The translations under genes were made by a program, and so were the position numbers. A stretch of 36,242 nucleotides of DNA from an uncultured Clostridia bacterium (GTDB taxonomy: Bacteria; Bacillota; Clostridia; Saccharofermentanales; Saccharofermentanaceae), in NCBI GenBank assembly GCA_947303255.1, contig CAMYXL010000030.1, forward strand, positions 1-36,242. The letters run 5' to 3'. Positions 6,879 through 14,924 of this stretch are shown in pieces. Every line of letters begins with the position of its first letter. Positions within the stretch are counted from its first letter, which is position 1. The notes beneath the pieces are model-generated. The model saw nothing but the letters and a program-made list of their open reading frames with translations, ran no database searches and was not told where the DNA came from.

Positions 6879-8876
6879 TCAATATTTCGGAATACCGTAT
6901 CCGCAAATTGTCTTATCGCCTACTTGGACAACTCTGTCATTTCTTACAGCGTCATCTTTATTTCCCTCAACGGTATGGATATAGCCCTTTGCATCAGTAC
7001 CTACAACGATACCGGTATGGTCGATAATACCATCACCGTTCCAGTCAAAGAAGATGATATCTCCACTCTTTGGTCTGTACTTGTTACCGCTTACCCACTC
7101 ACCTTTATCTTTAAACCATTCCTTGGCATCCATACACCACTTGTATTTCGGAACTTTACCTGAATCGATATATCCGCACTGATCAGCACACCAGCTTACA
7201 AATGTTGCACACCATTCGATCCTGTAATTATATCCGTACCAGGTATAGTATGGTTTTCCGCCCTGCTGACCGACCTGGCTCTTTGCAACTGTAACGATAG
7301 GCTTTTCAACTATACCGCTGTCAGCCATGATCTTCGCGAACTCAGGACTGTCGAAGAAGCTCTGTCTTACTTCGAGTCTGGTCATCTTTCCGCTTTCGAT
7401 CTTATCTACCCAGAAAGCTTTACCTTCTTCGTCTGCAGGTCTTCCCATACATGTGTCGTAGAGAATAGATACGTACTCTTCATTGGAATAGTTATTGTCA
7501 ATAAACTCCTTAGAATCGAAGAAGCAGTTTGAAGCCTGCATTGGAGTTACTTCAAATCCACCGATACTCAAGGTCCAATAGTCAAGACCTTCCTGCTCAG
7601 GTTCACGCTGAAGGACTTCCGTATAAAGTCTTGTGACAAAGATAGCTACATCCGTATATTGATCGCACGGAACATCTGAATAATACGATCCTCTGTCGAT
7701 TCCGTACTTCTCGCATATTTCCTTATACTCTCTTGAGTTCACGAAATTCTCAAAAATCCATTTTCTGGTCTTCATCGTATTCTTCAGATAGTCCATCCAG
7801 AAGTTAAATCCTTCTTCATCAGGCTCTCTGTTGAAGAACGTATAGTAAAGCATCGTAAGGAATTCTTCGTCAGTAGTTTCCTTTTCTGTGTATTCTTTAC
7901 TGAATACAAATTCATAAGCTACTTCAGCACCGGACTGTTTCTTATCAATAAGGATCCTGGTCCAGAACCTGATTCCTTCAGAATCCGACTGACGTCCGAG
8001 ACACTTATCATATAAGCGTTCCGCGAAATTATATACGTCTACGTCAGAAGGTGAAAACAGAGCGTTTTCCGGTAATGAATCATTAGGATCATCTGTCTTG
8101 TATTCACCTCTGATGATGTCGTACTCTTCACAGATAGTGTTAAACTCAGTTGAATTTACGAAATCCTGGAAGATACGCTTACGTGAACATCCGCTGTTAT
8201 CAATCTGGAATTTCCAATAATCGAATCCGTCCTGATCAGGCTCACGTCCGAAGAATGCTTTATAAAGCATCGTAAGATACTCATCATTGGATGTCTCAAA
8301 AGACTCATATTCAGGACTGAATACAAACAATGATGCTACTTCAGCACCGGTTGAATGTCCCTGCATCAGTTCATTTGTCCAGAAATTTATACCGTCTACA
8401 TCAGATCCTCTGCCCAAACAGTAAGTATAAAGTCTTTCAACAAAACCTCTTACCTGTTCTTCCCTTTCCTTATCAGGATTCTCTGTAGGTTCAGGAGTAT
8501 CAGTCGGTTCAGGGGTTACCGTAGCATCAGGTGTCTCCGTAGGATCAGGAGTAACAGTTGTTCCATCCGGATTTGTAGGATCTGTCGGATCCGTAGTATC
8601 AGGTGTCTCACCCGGAGTTTTCTGATCTTCAGGTTTATTCTGATCTTCTTCCTTCTGATCATTCTCAGAATTATTTAGATTCTGAATATTCGGATCAGCT
8701 ACTTCCTTATCATCATTATCCAGAAGCTCATTTGCAGTAACTACATTAGATTCTGTAGTCTCTTCAGATTGCTGAGTTTCATCAGCCCTAAGTCCTGCTC
8801 CTGCAAATACGAGCAAGACCAACACCGCCGCGGTTAAAGAAGCCGCGAGATGTCTGATCATTTTCTCATTTCCCAT
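6879..8876 (-). CDS. Secreted DUF4214-repeat protein with C-terminal CHAP amidase domain
   Basis: A 665-residue exported protein. Residues 1-30 are a signal peptide (basic start, then a long hydrophobic core ending at AGAGLRA). Residues 85-136 are a Pro/Thr/Asp/Glu linker made of TPEPT-like units. Then come three DUF4214 domains (about 145-252, 284-391, 412-520), each two half-repeats of the form RLYxxxLGRxxDxxGxxFW. The last 140 residues are a CHAP domain with catalytic Cys556 in EWCATFVSWC, His620 in IIDHTGIVVG, and a later TVEGN. CHAP enzymes usually cleave peptidoglycan peptide or amide bonds; DUF4214 is often found in extracellular adhesins and S-layer-associated proteins. It is likely a cell-surface hydrolase or remodelling enzyme. 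The start follows GAGG, seven bases after the stop of the membrane-protein gene upstream, so these form an operon. Confidence 0.9.
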   Translation of the reverse strand: MGNEKMIRHLAASLTAAVLVLLVFAGAGLRADETQQSEETTESNVVTANELLDNDDKEVADPNIQNLNNSENDQKEEDQNKPEDQKTPGETPDTTDPTDPTNPDGTTVTPDPTETPDATVTPEPTDTPEPTENPDKEREEQVRGFVERLYTYCLGRGSDVDGINFWTNELMQGHSTGAEVASLFVFSPEYESFETSNDEYLTMLYKAFFGREPDQDGFDYWKFQIDNSGCSRKRIFQDFVNSTEFNTICEEYDIIRGEYKTDDPNDSLPENALFSPSDVDVYNFAERLYDKCLGRQSDSEGIRFWTRILIDKKQSGAEVAYEFVFSKEYTEKETTDEEFLTMLYYTFFNREPDEEGFNFWMDYLKNTMKTRKWIFENFVNSREYKEICEKYGIDRGSYYSDVPCDQYTDVAIFVTRLYTEVLQREPEQEGLDYWTLSIGGFEVTPMQASNCFFDSKEFIDNNYSNEEYVSILYDTCMGRPADEEGKAFWVDKIESGKMTRLEVRQSFFDSPEFAKIMADSGIVEKPIVTVAKSQVGQQGGKPYYTWYGYNYRIEWCATFVSWCADQCGYIDSGKVPKYKWCMDAKEWFKDKGEWVSGNKYRPKSGDIIFFDWNGDGIIDHTGIVVGTDAKGYIHTVEGNKDDAVRNDRVVQVGDKTICGYGIPKY

Positions 8877-8883
8877 ATTAACC

Positions 8884-10185
8884 TCATTCTAATTCGTCAT
8901 CCCAGTCCATGATCTTTGAACCGGAAGTGGTTTCATTTATTGACGATTCTTCTCCGTATGTTGTTGCATTCAGATCATCAGACAATGTCGGATCGTAGAC
9001 AGGAGTCTGTTCACTTACAACAGGTTCAACCGGTGGAGTATATGATTGTTGTACAGGCTGTGAGTACTGTGGCTGCTGCATCTGTGGTTGCTGACCATAT
9101 TGAGGAGCATACTGCTGCTGCATAGGCTGCTGACCGTACTGCGGTGCGTATTGCTGCTGCATTGGCTGCTGACCGTACTGCGGAACGTACTGCTGCTGCA
9201 TAGGCTGCTGACCATACTGCGGAGCGTATTGCTGCTGCATTGGCTGATAATTGTTCTGCACAGGCTGATTAACCATTGTCTGAGCATAATCGTTATAGTA
9301 CTGAGATGAAGGAACAGCAGTCTGAGGTACAGGCGGATTAGCCTTTGCATATGCCTTATTCTTCTTACCGGTAAGGATGCCAAATACGATTATAAGTACA
9401 ATACCGAGAACAAATGTAGCTCCTACGATCAAAACAAACGTAAAGAAAACGTCCAGGATATTATTGAAAAGATGCATAGCAACTTCTTCAACCGCACCAT
9501 CAGTATCGATCTGTCTCATTCCTAATGAGAAAACACCATATATCAAGAAACAAATAACAGTCGCAATACCTTGTCCGATCGTCATTGCTATTCCCAGATT
9601 CCTCAAAGGCTTAAACTTATTCTTGTGAATAAGAACAAGAACAACCGTAAACACAAGGATAAGACCAAAACAAGAAACGAACTGGATCATTATGTTCATT
9701 CTTGAAGCATAAAGACTTCCACCGAGTCTTTCTTCTAACTGCGGGAAGAGTTCTTCATTCAAAGACTTATTGAGGGAATCGTAAATATCATTCTTAGATT
9801 CTTTTATCTCAGCTTTACTTGCTCCATGTTCCTCAAGCACAGGCTGTATCTCTTCTTCGAACATTTCCTCAAATTTGTCATAATCAACTTCATAGTCCTG
9901 CTCGAAAAGGCCGTCGAAGATCTCGTCCAATACGAAATTAACAAGAGTATCGGACATACCGTCAATATCCTCTTTGTAAGGATTATCCTTGAACTTCTCA
10001 TCTTCCATGACCATTTCAGTGAACTCTTTTCTGAGTTTCTTATCGAAGATCTTTTCACTCCAGAATTTAGGCGTTAGAAGAGTACTGTAGATGCATGCAG
10101 CATAAGTACCATATATAAACAGGAAAACCATCAATACGGTAAAGATAGGTCTTAAAACATTAGCTACTGTTTTTTCTCTAAGCAT
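8884..10185 (-). CDS. Four-helix membrane protein with Q-rich tandem-repeat tail
   Basis: A 433-residue membrane protein with no family I recognise. It has one hydrophobic helix at about 12-32, then a strongly charged, acidic, helical extracytoplasmic region (33-165), three more helices (about 166-187, 198-222, 243-272), and a long low-complexity tail. The tail contains four perfect-to-near-perfect copies of a 13-residue unit (QPMQQQYAPQYGQ) at about 318-370 and ends in acidic residues (MDWDDELE). By topology the tail is cytoplasmic. It lies seven bases upstream of the DUF4214/CHAP gene and would be co-expressed with it, suggesting a role at the envelope. The ribosome site is a modest GTGAGGG eight bases before the ATG. 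It is divergent from the MATE gene across only 80 bases. Confidence 0.8.
   Translation of the reverse strand: MLREKTVANVLRPIFTVLMVFLFIYGTYAACIYSTLLTPKFWSEKIFDKKLRKEFTEMVMEDEKFKDNPYKEDIDGMSDTLVNFVLDEIFDGLFEQDYEVDYDKFEEMFEEEIQPVLEEHGASKAEIKESKNDIYDSLNKSLNEELFPQLEERLGGSLYASRMNIMIQFVSCFGLILVFTVVLVLIHKNKFKPLRNLGIAMTIGQGIATVICFLIYGVFSLGMRQIDTDGAVEEVAMHLFNNILDVFFTFVLIVGATFVLGIVLIIVFGILTGKKNKAYAKANPPVPQTAVPSSQYYNDYAQTMVNQPVQNNYQPMQQQYAPQYGQQPMQQQYVPQYGQQPMQQQYAPQYGQQPMQQQYAPQYGQQPQMQQPQYSQPVQQSYTPPVEPVVSEQTPVYDPTLSDDLNATTYGEESSINETTSGSKIMDWDDELE
9091..9246. repeat. Four tandem 39-bp repeats inside a coding region
   Basis: Units start at 9091, 9130, 9169 and 9208 and each encodes 13 residues. Units 1 and 3 end in CATAGGCTG while units 2 and 4 end in CATTGGCTG, so the array looks like a duplicated 78-bp pair. 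The unit length is a multiple of three, so copy-number change would keep the frame. Confidence 0.9.
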
Positions 10186-10250
10186 AAATCATACCCTCAC
10201 TCATTAAAAAATCTTATATATTTTATCATAATCCCACCTTTATACCCAAA

Positions 10251-10259
10251 TGGTATACT
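10251..10259 (+). promoter_or_regulatory. Extended -10 promoter of the MATE gene
   Basis: TGGTATACT is an extended -10 element six bases before the ATG at 10266. No good -35 is present (ATCCCA at the expected place), which extended -10 promoters tolerate. The predicted first transcribed base falls on or next to the A of the ATG. Confidence 0.5.
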
Positions 10260-10265
10260 TTTCTC

Positions 10266-11630
10266 ATGAGGAAGAACAATTTTGGTGAAGGTAATATAAC
10301 ACTTATCATTCTTAAGCAAGCTGTACCACTTATAATCGCGCAACTTGCCCAATTATTGTACAACATCGTAGACAGAGTTTTCATTGGACATATACCTGAA
10401 ACGGGTAAGAATTCCCTGACAGGTCTTGGCATCTGTTTCCCTCTAATATCGCTTATCATGGCATTTACCCTTCTTTTTGGTCTTGGCGGAACTCCTCTTT
10501 TCTCGATCTCTAAGGGCGAAGGTAAAAATGACAGGGCTACAGATATAATGAGGCATTCATTTATCCTTCTTCTTTTCTCGTCTTTTATCATCACGATAGT
10601 TTCGTATCTTACTATGAAACCGCTCATATACGGTCTCGGAGCAAGTGATACCACATTTTTCTATGCCAAAGAGTATCTGAAGATATATCTTCTCGGAACT
10701 CCTTTCCTTATGATCGGTTCAGGAATGAACTTCTATATATCAGCTCAGGGACGTCCGGGAACAGCTATGATAACGACTTTATCAGGCGCGGCCGTTAATG
10801 TTGTCTTGGATCCTTTGTTGATCTACTACATGGGTCTTGGCATCAAAGGTGCTGCCATCGCGACAGTTATCTCTCAGATAGTCTCATTTGTCTGGGTAAT
10901 GTTCTTCTTTGTCGTTAAAGGCAGTGAGATAAAACTGTCGTTTAAGGGATTTGTATTTTCCGTAAAGACAGCTCTTCGTATCGTATCAGTCGGAATCACA
11001 AACTTCATCATGGAAGCTACAAACTGTATTATCCAGCTCGTTTGCAATAAGTCTTTGGCTTATTACGGAGGAGACGATTACGTTACCATTATGACTGTAA
11101 TCAATTCTGTAAGATCGATCTTGGGTCTTGTCGTAAGCGGTATTACATCAGGATGCCAGCCGGTCCTCGGTTTCAATTACGGAGCCAAGAAATACGATCG
11201 AGTATGCAAGGCTATCAAAGTTAATACGATAATGGGTGTCCTTTATACACTCGTTGCATGGGCTCTTGTCTGGATCTTCCCTTCATTCTTCATCAAGCTG
11301 TTTACGGATGATCCGCAGATCCTTCTTTTCGGCACAAAGTATCTTAAGATCTACTTTATGGGATATATCTTTATGTCGCTGCAGTTTTCGGGACAGTCAA
11401 CATTTATGGCACTTGCCAAAGTTAAATATGCGATCACGTTTTCGATACTACGAAAGATCATTATCGTTGTGCCTTTGACACTTATACTGCCGCTACTTAT
11501 GAAAGACAGCATCGCAGGCGTATTCTGGGCTGAGCCAATCTCTAATCTTATTGGCGGAAGTGCCAGTTTTATTACGATGTACATCACAGTATACAGAAGG
11601 CTTAAGAATAAAGAACACCTGGCGGCATGA
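10266..11630 (+). CDS. MATE-family efflux transporter
   Basis: A 454-residue, 12-helix membrane protein of the multidrug and toxic compound extrusion family (NorM/MepA/DinF type). The protein opens with the typical FGEGNITLIILKQAVPLII pattern and has internal two-fold symmetry, with matching segments such as NFYISAQGRPGTAMITT in the first half and FSGQSTFMALAKVKYAITF in the second. MATE pumps export cationic drugs or metabolites using a sodium or proton gradient; the substrate cannot be told. The start has no recognisable Shine-Dalgarno site, and the -10 box is only six bases before the ATG, so the mRNA may be leaderless. It is transcribed alone and ends in a shared terminator facing thrS. 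Confidence 0.93.
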   Translation: MRKNNFGEGNITLIILKQAVPLIIAQLAQLLYNIVDRVFIGHIPETGKNSLTGLGICFPLISLIMAFTLLFGLGGTPLFSISKGEGKNDRATDIMRHSFILLLFSSFIITIVSYLTMKPLIYGLGASDTTFFYAKEYLKIYLLGTPFLMIGSGMNFYISAQGRPGTAMITTLSGAAVNVVLDPLLIYYMGLGIKGAAIATVISQIVSFVWVMFFFVVKGSEIKLSFKGFVFSVKTALRIVSVGITNFIMEATNCIIQLVCNKSLAYYGGDDYVTIMTVINSVRSILGLVVSGITSGCQPVLGFNYGAKKYDRVCKAIKVNTIMGVLYTLVAWALVWIFPSFFIKLFTDDPQILLFGTKYLKIYFMGYIFMSLQFSGQSTFMALAKVKYAITFSILRKIIIVVPLTLILPLLMKDSIAGVFWAEPISNLIGGSASFITMYITVYRRLKNKEHLAA

Positions 11631-11643
11631 TTATTCAGAACAA

Positions 11644-11675
11644 AAAAGCGGGAGGTCAAACGACTTCCCGCTTTT
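11644..11675. terminator. Bidirectional terminator between the MATE gene and thrS
   Basis: A 14-base stem (AAAAGCGGGAGGTC against GACTTCCCGCTTTT, one G-U) around loop AAAC, with T-rich sequence on both sides (TTTTATTTT on plus, TTTTTTG on minus). It lies 14 bases past the MATE stop and 19 bases from the thrS stop and can serve both convergent genes. Confidence 0.88.
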
Positions 11676-11693
11676 ATTTTCTAATCGATCAGA

Positions 11694-13472
11694 TCAGTTA
11701 TCACGACGGATTTTCTTCTCAACCTCATCAACGAGGAGAGCTGCTGCCTCATCGACACTCATGGTCTTTGAACCTTCTTCAAACTTGCAGCTTACTGATA
11801 CAGTGTTGTTCTCGACTTCGTTATCACCGATTACGAACCAGTAGATGAGCTTATCGAGACGGGCCTCACGGATCTTCTTACCGATCTTCTCGCTTCTGTC
11901 ATCAACCTCTGCACGAAGTCCCTTAGCGCGGAGTGCGTCACGAACTTCATAAGCCTTGTCGACCTGCTTATCGGAGATAGGAAGGATCCTAACCTGCTCC
12001 GGAGCCATCCAAAGAGGGAGACAACCTGCAAATCTCTCGATGAGGTATGCGAGAGTACGCTCGAAGCAACCAAGGCTCGTTCTGTGGATGATGTAAGGAT
12101 TCTTCTTTGTTCCGTCTACATCAACGTATTCCATACCGAACTTAGCAGCGAGGAGCATGTCGATCTGGATCGTAACGATCGTGTCTTCCTTACCGAAAAC
12201 GTTCTTATACTGGATATCGAGCTTAGGGCCATAGAAAGCAGCCTCGTCGATTCCTACAGTGTACTCAACACCAAGGTTGTCGAGGATCTTAGCCATCGTA
12301 GCCTGAGCCTCTTCCCACTGCTCTTTGGTACCTTCGTACTTGTTCTTAGGGTTCTCAGGATCCCACTGTGAGAATCTGAACGTACAATCCTGAAGAAGTC
12401 CTACAGTATCAAGGAAGTACTTAGCAAGCTCAAGACAACCCTTGAACTCTTCCTCGAGCTGATCAGGACGAAGGATGTAGTGACCCTCGGAGATGGTGAA
12501 CTGACGAACACGGATAAGACCGTGCATCTCGCCGCTGTCCTCATTTCTGAAGAGCGTTGAAGTCTCAGTTAATCTCATAGGAAGATCTCTGTAGCTTCTC
12601 TGTCTATTGAGGAATACCTGATACTGGAAAGGACAGGTCATAGGACGAAGAGCAAAGCACTCCTTTGACTCATCTTCAGCATCACCCATGATAAACATAC
12701 CGTCTCTGTAGTGATCCCAGTGTCCGGAGATCTTGTAGAGGTCACGCTTTGCAAAGAAAGGCGTCTTTGTAAGTTCACATCCGTGAGCCTGCTCGACATC
12801 CTCTACCCAACGCTGCAGGAGCTGGATAACTCTCGCACCCTTAGGAAGAAGGATCGGAAGACCCTGTCCGATATAATCAACAGTCGTGAAGTACTCGAGT
12901 TCACGACCGAGCTTGTTGTGGTCACGCTTCTTAGCTTCCTCAAGCTTTGTGATGTACTCGTTGAGCATTTCCTTGTTTGGGAAAGCAGTACCGTATATTC
13001 TCTGAAGGCTCTCCCTGTTGGAATCTCCTCTCCAGTAAGAAGCTGAAGTTGAGATGAGCTTGAAAGCCTTGATCTCGCCTGTGCTCTCGATGTGCGGACC
13101 TGCGCAAAGATCAACGAAATCACCCTGCTTGTAGAAAGAGATAACTGCGTCATCAGGAAGGTCATTAATGAGCTCCACCTTGAATGGCTCATTTCTCTCC
13201 TGCATGAACTTAACAGCTTCCTCACGTGGAAGTTCGAATCTCTCGAGCTTCAGGTTTTCCTTGATGATCTTCTTCATCTCGGCTTCTATGTTCTTGAGAT
13301 CCTCTGCCGAGAAAGCACCCTCATGCTGGAAATCATAATAGAAACCGTCATCGATTGCAGGACCGATAGTAAGCTTTGTATCAGGCCAAAGTCTCTTAAC
13401 TGCCTGAGCCATAACGTGAGCTGTTGTGTGTCTGTACATCTTTCTTTGTACTTCATCATTAAAATCTACCAT
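11694..13472 (-). CDS. thrS: Threonyl-tRNA synthetase lacking the N-terminal TGS domain
   Basis: Charges tRNA-Thr with threonine in the cytoplasm. From the ATG at 13472 (AAGGAGG eight bases upstream) it has 592 residues. It starts directly in the editing domain, with HTTAH at 15-19 and CAGPH at 123-127, whereas most ThrRS of about 640 residues begin with a TGS domain. The class II catalytic core follows: zinc ligands Cys280, His331 and His463, motif 2 at FRNEDSGEMHGLIRVRQF (309-325), and motif 3 at GCFERTLAYLIERF. The anticodon-binding domain fills the last about 100 residues. An open frame continues upstream to 13616, but it crosses the T-box terminator and is not coding. Expression is expected to rise when tRNA-Thr is uncharged. 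Confidence 0.95.
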   Translation of the reverse strand: MVDFNDEVQRKMYRHTTAHVMAQAVKRLWPDTKLTIGPAIDDGFYYDFQHEGAFSAEDLKNIEAEMKKIIKENLKLERFELPREEAVKFMQERNEPFKVELINDLPDDAVISFYKQGDFVDLCAGPHIESTGEIKAFKLISTSASYWRGDSNRESLQRIYGTAFPNKEMLNEYITKLEEAKKRDHNKLGRELEYFTTVDYIGQGLPILLPKGARVIQLLQRWVEDVEQAHGCELTKTPFFAKRDLYKISGHWDHYRDGMFIMGDAEDESKECFALRPMTCPFQYQVFLNRQRSYRDLPMRLTETSTLFRNEDSGEMHGLIRVRQFTISEGHYILRPDQLEEEFKGCLELAKYFLDTVGLLQDCTFRFSQWDPENPKNKYEGTKEQWEEAQATMAKILDNLGVEYTVGIDEAAFYGPKLDIQYKNVFGKEDTIVTIQIDMLLAAKFGMEYVDVDGTKKNPYIIHRTSLGCFERTLAYLIERFAGCLPLWMAPEQVRILPISDKQVDKAYEVRDALRAKGLRAEVDDRSEKIGKKIREARLDKLIYWFVIGDNEVENNTVSVSCKFEEGSKTMSVDEAAALLVDEVEKKIRRDN

Positions 13473-13532
13473 TGGTCTTACCTCCTTGTTTTGTTTCTTT
13501 TGGTAGTTTTCCGGCATGATGTTTTCGAACAA

Positions 13533-13568
13533 ATAAAAACACCATGCCCCAAGCATTGGGATGCATGG
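13533..13568 (-). terminator. Regulated terminator of the thrS T-box
   Basis: CCATGCATCCCAA pairs with TTGGGGCATGG around a three-base loop and is followed by TGTTTTTATTT on the minus strand. It overlaps the region that the T-box sequence would hold in the antiterminator. Confidence 0.85.
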
Positions 13569-13800
13569 TTGCACGGTTCCACCCAAATTGCACGTCGTGT
13601 GCGACGTACCACTCATTAAGCCTTAACGCGGCCGGACGGCGAAGGTTACTCTTTTAAGATTTACCCCTGCAGTTCCAAGGTTGTATGCAAACGGGACTTT
13701 TCAACGAAGCTTCCAGCCGATGACTCCGATTCTCTGTATGATGTTTTCCGCAGGCACATGTCCTTTTCATCACTGTTAGCGGTAGTTTACTCCAATTACC
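13533..13800 (-). promoter_or_regulatory. T-box leader (threonine-tRNA sensing) of thrS
   Basis: Minus-strand leader with the hallmark T-box sequence TGGGTGGAACCGTGC at 13571-13585, followed by a terminator hairpin. Upstream is a long Stem I region with an AGAGA motif and GCTG apical sequence. CCTGC on its 5' side pairs with GCAGG on its 3' side; directly before GCAGG is GGAACT, making ACU at 13671-13673 the likely specifier codon for threonine. Uncharged tRNA-Thr would stabilise the antiterminator and allow thrS transcription. The transcription start is not clear; TTGACT at 13814-13819 overlaps the stop of the comEA-like gene but lacks a convincing -10. Confidence 0.9.
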
Positions 13801-13815
13801 CTGTTCTGGCAATAG

Positions 13816-14415
13816 TCAATTCACACAAATCAGGTCCTTGACCTTATCATACTTAGACTGCCCTATTCCCTTCACGTTCATAAGGTCCTCTTTCTCCTCG
13901 AAAACATTGTCCTGTCGGTATTCTATGATCGAATCAGCCATCACGTCGCCTATCCCGGGCAAAGTCTTGAGCAGTTCCTTATCTGCAGTATTGATATTGA
14001 TAAGGCCCGATTCAGATTCACTCTCGCTCTCACCGGATATAGTAACCAGCTCATCTCCCTCCTTCGGGATCTTGATCGTGATATTACTGTTAAGGATCAT
14101 GACCAGATCGATATCTTCCTTAGCAGCCTCAGATGTCAGGCCTCCCGCCATCTCCACTGCATCATTAAGTATGCACCCGCGCTCTATCTCATAGACTCCC
14201 GGGTTATTTACCTCCCCGCAGATATATACATATATCGTTCCCGCTTCTGTCTCAGAAGTTGTTTCAACAATACTCTCACCTGTCTCGATAGTAACCTTAC
14301 TTCCAGAAAGGAAAGACATCTCGCCCTTAAAAAAGATCTTATAAACTATTCCGGCGGCTACCGTGATAATAAATATCACAATATAGATCTTGTCTTTGTT
14401 TTTGCTCGAAAACAT
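13816..14415 (-). CDS. ComEA-like helix-hairpin-helix protein with SLBB domain
   Basis: A 199-residue protein. Residues 9-28 are a single membrane anchor, 60-122 an SLBB-type domain (YVYICGEVNNPGVYEIERG...), 128-136 a Glu/Ser linker, and 138-199 two helix-hairpin-helix motifs (ININTADKELLKTLPGIG and LMNVKGIGQSKYDKVKDL). This is the layout of ComEA, the membrane-bound receptor for double-stranded DNA in transformation. comEC or comEB is not in the window, so competence is only a possibility. I chose the ATG at 14415 because GAGGTGG lies about five bases upstream and the membrane segment follows; upstream ATGs would add a run without a ribosome site. It follows rsfS by about 100 bases and precedes the thrS T-box. 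Confidence 0.88.
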   Translation of the reverse strand: MFSSKNKDKIYIVIFIITVAAGIVYKIFFKGEMSFLSGSKVTIETGESIVETTSETEAGTIYVYICGEVNNPGVYEIERGCILNDAVEMAGGLTSEAAKEDIDLVMILNSNITIKIPKEGDELVTISGESESESESGLININTADKELLKTLPGIGDVMADSIIEYRQDNVFEEKEDLMNVKGIGQSKYDKVKDLICVN

Positions 14416-14490
14416 AAGTGCCACCTCTCCATTAGAAAGGTAGCACATACGGTTCTTCAATAAATCGACAAAAAATACAAAAAGCGACAA

Positions 14491-14511
14491 TTCGAACTAA
14501 ACAGGTTCGAA
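14491..14511 (-). terminator. Weak terminator-like hairpin between rsfS and the comEA-like gene
   Basis: A perfect 7-bp inverted repeat (TTCGAAC / GTTCGAA, 7-base loop) lies eight bases past the rsfS stop. On the minus strand it is followed by TTGTCGCTTTTTGTATTTTTTG. The T-runs are not immediately adjacent, so termination would be partial at best. Confidence 0.4.
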
Positions 14512-14518
14512 AGCACCG

Positions 14519-14854
14519 TCAAATAGCACTCTTGGTCTCCCAAAGCTTCTCAAGATCGTAGTTGGCACGGTCTTCCGGATGGAAGATATGAACAACGACA
14601 TCCTTATAATCGATAAGGATCCAGCGGTTACTGTTTCTTCCCTCAACGTGATCTGCATAAAGATCGATCTCATTTTTGAGAACTACTTCAACCTCATCAG
14701 CCAAAGCCTTGATCTGTGTTGTGGAATTACCGCTGCAGATTACAAAATAATCCGCCATGATAGTCTTCTCTGATACATCGATCAACTGAATATCGATACC
14801 CTTTTTGCTATCCAGAATCTCAACAATCTTCTCAGCCAACTCTTTACTTGTCAT
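14519..14854 (-). CDS. rsfS: Ribosome silencing factor RsfS
   Basis: A 111-residue protein of the RsfS/Iojap family, normal in length. It binds ribosomal protein uL14 on the large subunit and blocks joining with the small subunit during starvation. Family features are the start ELAEKIVEILDSKKG, the core TIMADYFVICSGNSTTQIKALAD, and the C-terminal VVVHIFHPEDRANYDLEKLW. AAGGAG lies nine bases before the ATG. rsfS normally sits directly after nadD and yqeK; here two large paralogous membrane-protein genes separate them. A perfect TATAAT with TTGCTT 17 bases upstream (14896-14924) suggests rsfS also has its own promoter. Confidence 0.95.
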   Translation of the reverse strand: MTSKELAEKIVEILDSKKGIDIQLIDVSEKTIMADYFVICSGNSTTQIKALADEVEVVLKNEIDLYADHVEGRNSNRWILIDYKDVVVHIFHPEDRANYDLEKLWETKSAI

Positions 14855-14895
14855 CTAACACTTCTCCTTAATCAAAAGATGGTTTCTATTAATCA

Positions 14896-14924
14896 ATTAT
14901 AAGTTAATCTGCGATTTTAAGCAA
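14896..14924 (-). promoter_or_regulatory. Candidate promoter for rsfS
   Basis: On the minus strand, TATAAT at 14896-14901 and TTGCTT at 14919-14924 are separated by 17 bases. The -35 lies in the last codons of the upstream membrane-protein gene. The start would be about 35 bases before the rsfS ATG. Confidence 0.5.

Noticed and set aside
9091..9246. CRISPR-like array
   Set aside because: Repeats are directly adjacent without spacers and are in frame within a gene; this is a coding tandem repeat.
13473..13616. 48-codon N-terminal extension of ThrRS
   Set aside because: It runs through the T-box sequence and terminator, has no SD, and the ATG at 13472 has an excellent one.
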